Origin: Gemmatimonadota bacterium
GTDB lineage: Bacteria; Gemmatimonadota; Gemmatimonadetes; Gemmatimonadales; Gemmatimonadaceae
DNA: 64,000 bases
Reading direction: 5' to 3'
Assembly: GCA_003152485.1 (NCBI GenBank)
Contig: PMAE01000065.1
Span: 34,098 to 98,097, forward strand
Position numbers and translations under genes: made by a program. Positions 62,578 to 64,000 of the stretch are shown one piece after another. Under the pieces are notes generated by a model, which made no database searches, had not been told where the DNA came from, and saw only the letters and a list, made by a program, of their open reading frames with translations. Numbering within the stretch: the stretch's first letter is position 1; each line of letters opens with the position of its first letter.

Positions 62578-64000
62578 CTACAACCCCGTCAGCAGCGCGT
62601 CGTTGTTGGTCGTCGCGGCGATGCGTTTGATGAGCCATTCCATCGCCGACTGGGGGGGCATCTGCTGGAGACCGCGGCGGAGCGTGTAGACGCCGTCCAA
62701 CTGGTCCGGTCGGAAGAGCTTGTCCTCGCGACGCGTGCCGCTGGTGGCGATATCGATCGCCGGAAAAATGCGTTTCTCGGCGAGACTACGATCGAGCTTG
62801 ATCTCGCAGTTGCCGGTGCCCTTGAACTCCTCGAAGATCACGTCATCCATGCGCGAGCCCGTCTCGACGAGCGCGGTGGCGATGATAGTGATCGAGCCCC
62901 CACCGACGTTCGGGGCAACGGACCGTGCCGATCCGAAGAACGCCTTCGGTTTGGCCATGGCTGTGGCGTCGAGTCCGCCCGACAGGGTGCGGCCCGTGCC
63001 GCGCTCGACGGTGTTGTGGGCGCGCGCGAGTCGGGTGATCGAATCGAGCACGATCACGACGTCGCGTCCCATCTCGACGAGTCGGCGGGCACGTTCGAGC
63101 ACCATCTCCGCGACATCGGTGTGGCGTTCCGCAGGCTGGTCAAAGCTCGAGGCGACGACCTCGCCATAGCCCCAGGTGATCATCTCGCTGACTTCTTCGG
63201 GCCGCTCGTCAACGAGCAGCACGAGGAGCACAGCATTGGGGTGGTTGACGGCGACGCCCTCGGTGATGGCCTGCAGGAGCATCGTTTTCCCAGCGCGAGC
63301 GGGGGCGACGATGAGCGCGCGCTGGCCGTAGCCGATCGGTGCGATCAGATCGATGGCCCGCCGGGTGAGCTCGGGTCCCGTTTTCGCTGGCCGGCCGGTC
63401 TCGAGGGTGAGCTTGCGTTCGGGATACGACGCGATCAGTGAACTGAAATCGGGGCGTCGTGCGGCGAGCGCCGGGTCGCCGCCGTTGATCTGCGAGACTT
63501 CGACGACCGTCACGCGGCCGCGTTGATCCCGGCCGACGGTGGCATTGATGGCATCGCCGCGGCGGAGCGCGTATTGACGAGCGACGTGGGTCGGCACGTA
63601 GGCGTCACCGGCTTCGGCCAGATAGCTCGCCGACGCGAGGCGCACGTATCCGCCATCTCGTGCCGAGTCGAACCACCCGGTGGTTTCTCCGTCGGCCACC
63701 ACTGGGATTGGGGGGCCGTGGTGCGTCGGCGTCGGCTGCGGCTCCCGCGTCGGGCCACCGCGGCCCCGGTGGCGCCGACTGTTGCGGCCATGGGTTCCGT
63801 GTTGGCGACGACCGTTGCTGTTGCTGTTGCTGTTGCTATTGTGGCCGCCCTGCGGTCCCGGCCCGTTTTGCCCGCCGTGGTTCTGGCCGCCGGACTGATT
63901 GCTGTGGCGTGGAGCAGGCATGCTGTCTGAGGGGCCACCGCCCTGTCCACCGCCGCCGGACTGCGCGGGCGCCCCCTCGTCGGGTGCTCGGTCGGGTGCT
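62578..64000 (-). CDS. rho: transcription termination factor Rho (5' end outside window)
   Basis: Hexameric RNA-dependent ATPase that ends transcription. The frame is open to the window edge; the track's ATG at 63921 is probably internal, since the usual N-terminal helical domain would lie beyond it. Visible parts start with a Gly/Asn/Gln/His-rich low-complexity insert (e.g. SNSNSNSNGRRQHG), followed by the RNA-binding OB/CSD region (GWFDSARDGGYVRLAS, VSQINGGDP). The ATPase core has Walker A VAPARAGKTMLL, Walker B VIVLDSITRLARAHN, the Q/R-loop stretch LDATAMAKPKAFFGSAR and the C-terminal DIATSGTRREDKL. The insert is typical of Rho proteins in several non-enteric phyla and may aid RNA binding or phase separation. 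Confidence 0.93.
   Translation of the reverse strand, partial: APDRAPDEGAPAQSGGGGQGGGPSDSMPAPRHSNQSGGQNHGGQNGPGPQGGHNSNSNSNSNGRRQHGTHGRNSRRHRGRGGPTREPQPTPTHHGPPIPVVADGETTGWFDSARDGGYVRLASASYLAEAGDAYVPTHVARQYALRRGDAINATVGRDQRGRVTVVEVSQINGGDPALAARRPDFSSLIASYPERKLTLETGRPAKTGPELTRRAIDLIAPIGYGQRALIVAPARAGKTMLLQAITEGVAVNHPNAVLLVLLVDERPEEVSEMITWGYGEVVASSFDQPAERHTDVAEMVLERARRLVEMGRDVVIVLDSITRLARAHNTVERGTGRTLSGGLDATAMAKPKAFFGSARSVAPNVGGGSITIIATALVETGSRMDDVIFEEFKGTGNCEIKLDRSLAEKRIFPAIDIATSGTRREDKLFRPDQLDGVYTLRRGLQQMPPQSAMEWLIKRIAATTNNDALLTGL
63814..63837 (-). repeat. hexanucleotide repeat (GTTGCT)4 within rho
   Basis: Four perfect copies of GTTGCT (AGCAAC on the coding strand) encode an Ser-Asn run in the disordered part of Rho. 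A six-base unit keeps the frame, so copy-number change would only alter linker length. Confidence 0.9.

Overview
This 64 kb window is a GC-rich, densely coded bacterial chromosome segment. It carries about 49 genes, with 1- to 20-base overlaps inside operons and no tRNA, rRNA, phage, IS element or CRISPR. The protein mix points to an aerobic Gram-negative organism: BamA/TamA-TamB outer-membrane assembly, type II NADH dehydrogenase, 2-oxoglutarate dehydrogenase E1, ergothioneine synthesis, large PIG-L/LmbE proteins and a Rho with a long Gly/Asn-rich N-terminal insert. My best guess is a member of the Gemmatimonadota. That is inferred from resemblance and composition; no marker gene was compared.

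Layout. 1-8.0 kb, minus strand: the 5' part of transketolase, a secreted pilin-like protein, then a tight five-gene unit sgaA-mcl-mtkA-mtkB-hprA. This unit encodes the serine-cycle steps that turn malate into acetyl-CoA plus glyoxylate, then glycine/hydroxypyruvate and glycerate. 8.2-13 kb: a small metal-binding protein, then a VIT-vWA surface protein, an ECF sigma factor and its anti-sigma factor in one operon, ending in a 12-bp tandem repeat. 13.1-15.7 kb: an ABC-2 type permease and ATPase (minus). 16-21.7 kb: DoxX, peroxiredoxin, DsbA-like protein, a conserved hypothetical, an SDR epimerase with CDGSH and SufE Fe-S proteins, a glycosyltransferase and a small membrane protein. 21.7-28.6 kb: DUF2252, MscS, an rRNA methyltransferase and SucA. 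28.6-36.6 kb: a PIG-L deacetylase, a three-gene iron-type ABC importer and Ndh. 36.7-42.7 kb: an MFS transporter, nadB-nadA-nadC with a zinc-ribbon protein, and an acyl-CoA dehydrogenase missing its central domains. 42.7-49.2 kb: a DUF255 thioredoxin-like protein, a PHP phosphoesterase, a GT39 glycosyltransferase and an M20 peptidase. 49.4-55.4 kb: egtB-egtD-egtA followed directly by an OpuC/EgtUV-like ABC transporter. 55.4-64 kb, minus: tamB, tamA/bamA and rho (rho runs off the end).

The two most notable systems are the compact serine-cycle operon and the ergothioneine cluster. In the latter, the likely uptake or export transporter has its binding domain fused in front of the permease, the reverse of the known EgtU order. 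Three genes (epimerase, MFS transporter, EgtV-like ATPase) have no ATG, GTG or TTG upstream of their essential N-terminal motifs, so non-canonical (CTG) initiation or a sequence error must be considered. An acyl-CoA dehydrogenase with a clean in-frame deletion of about 390 residues and a repeat array that places nine in-frame TAA codons at a gene end are further oddities.
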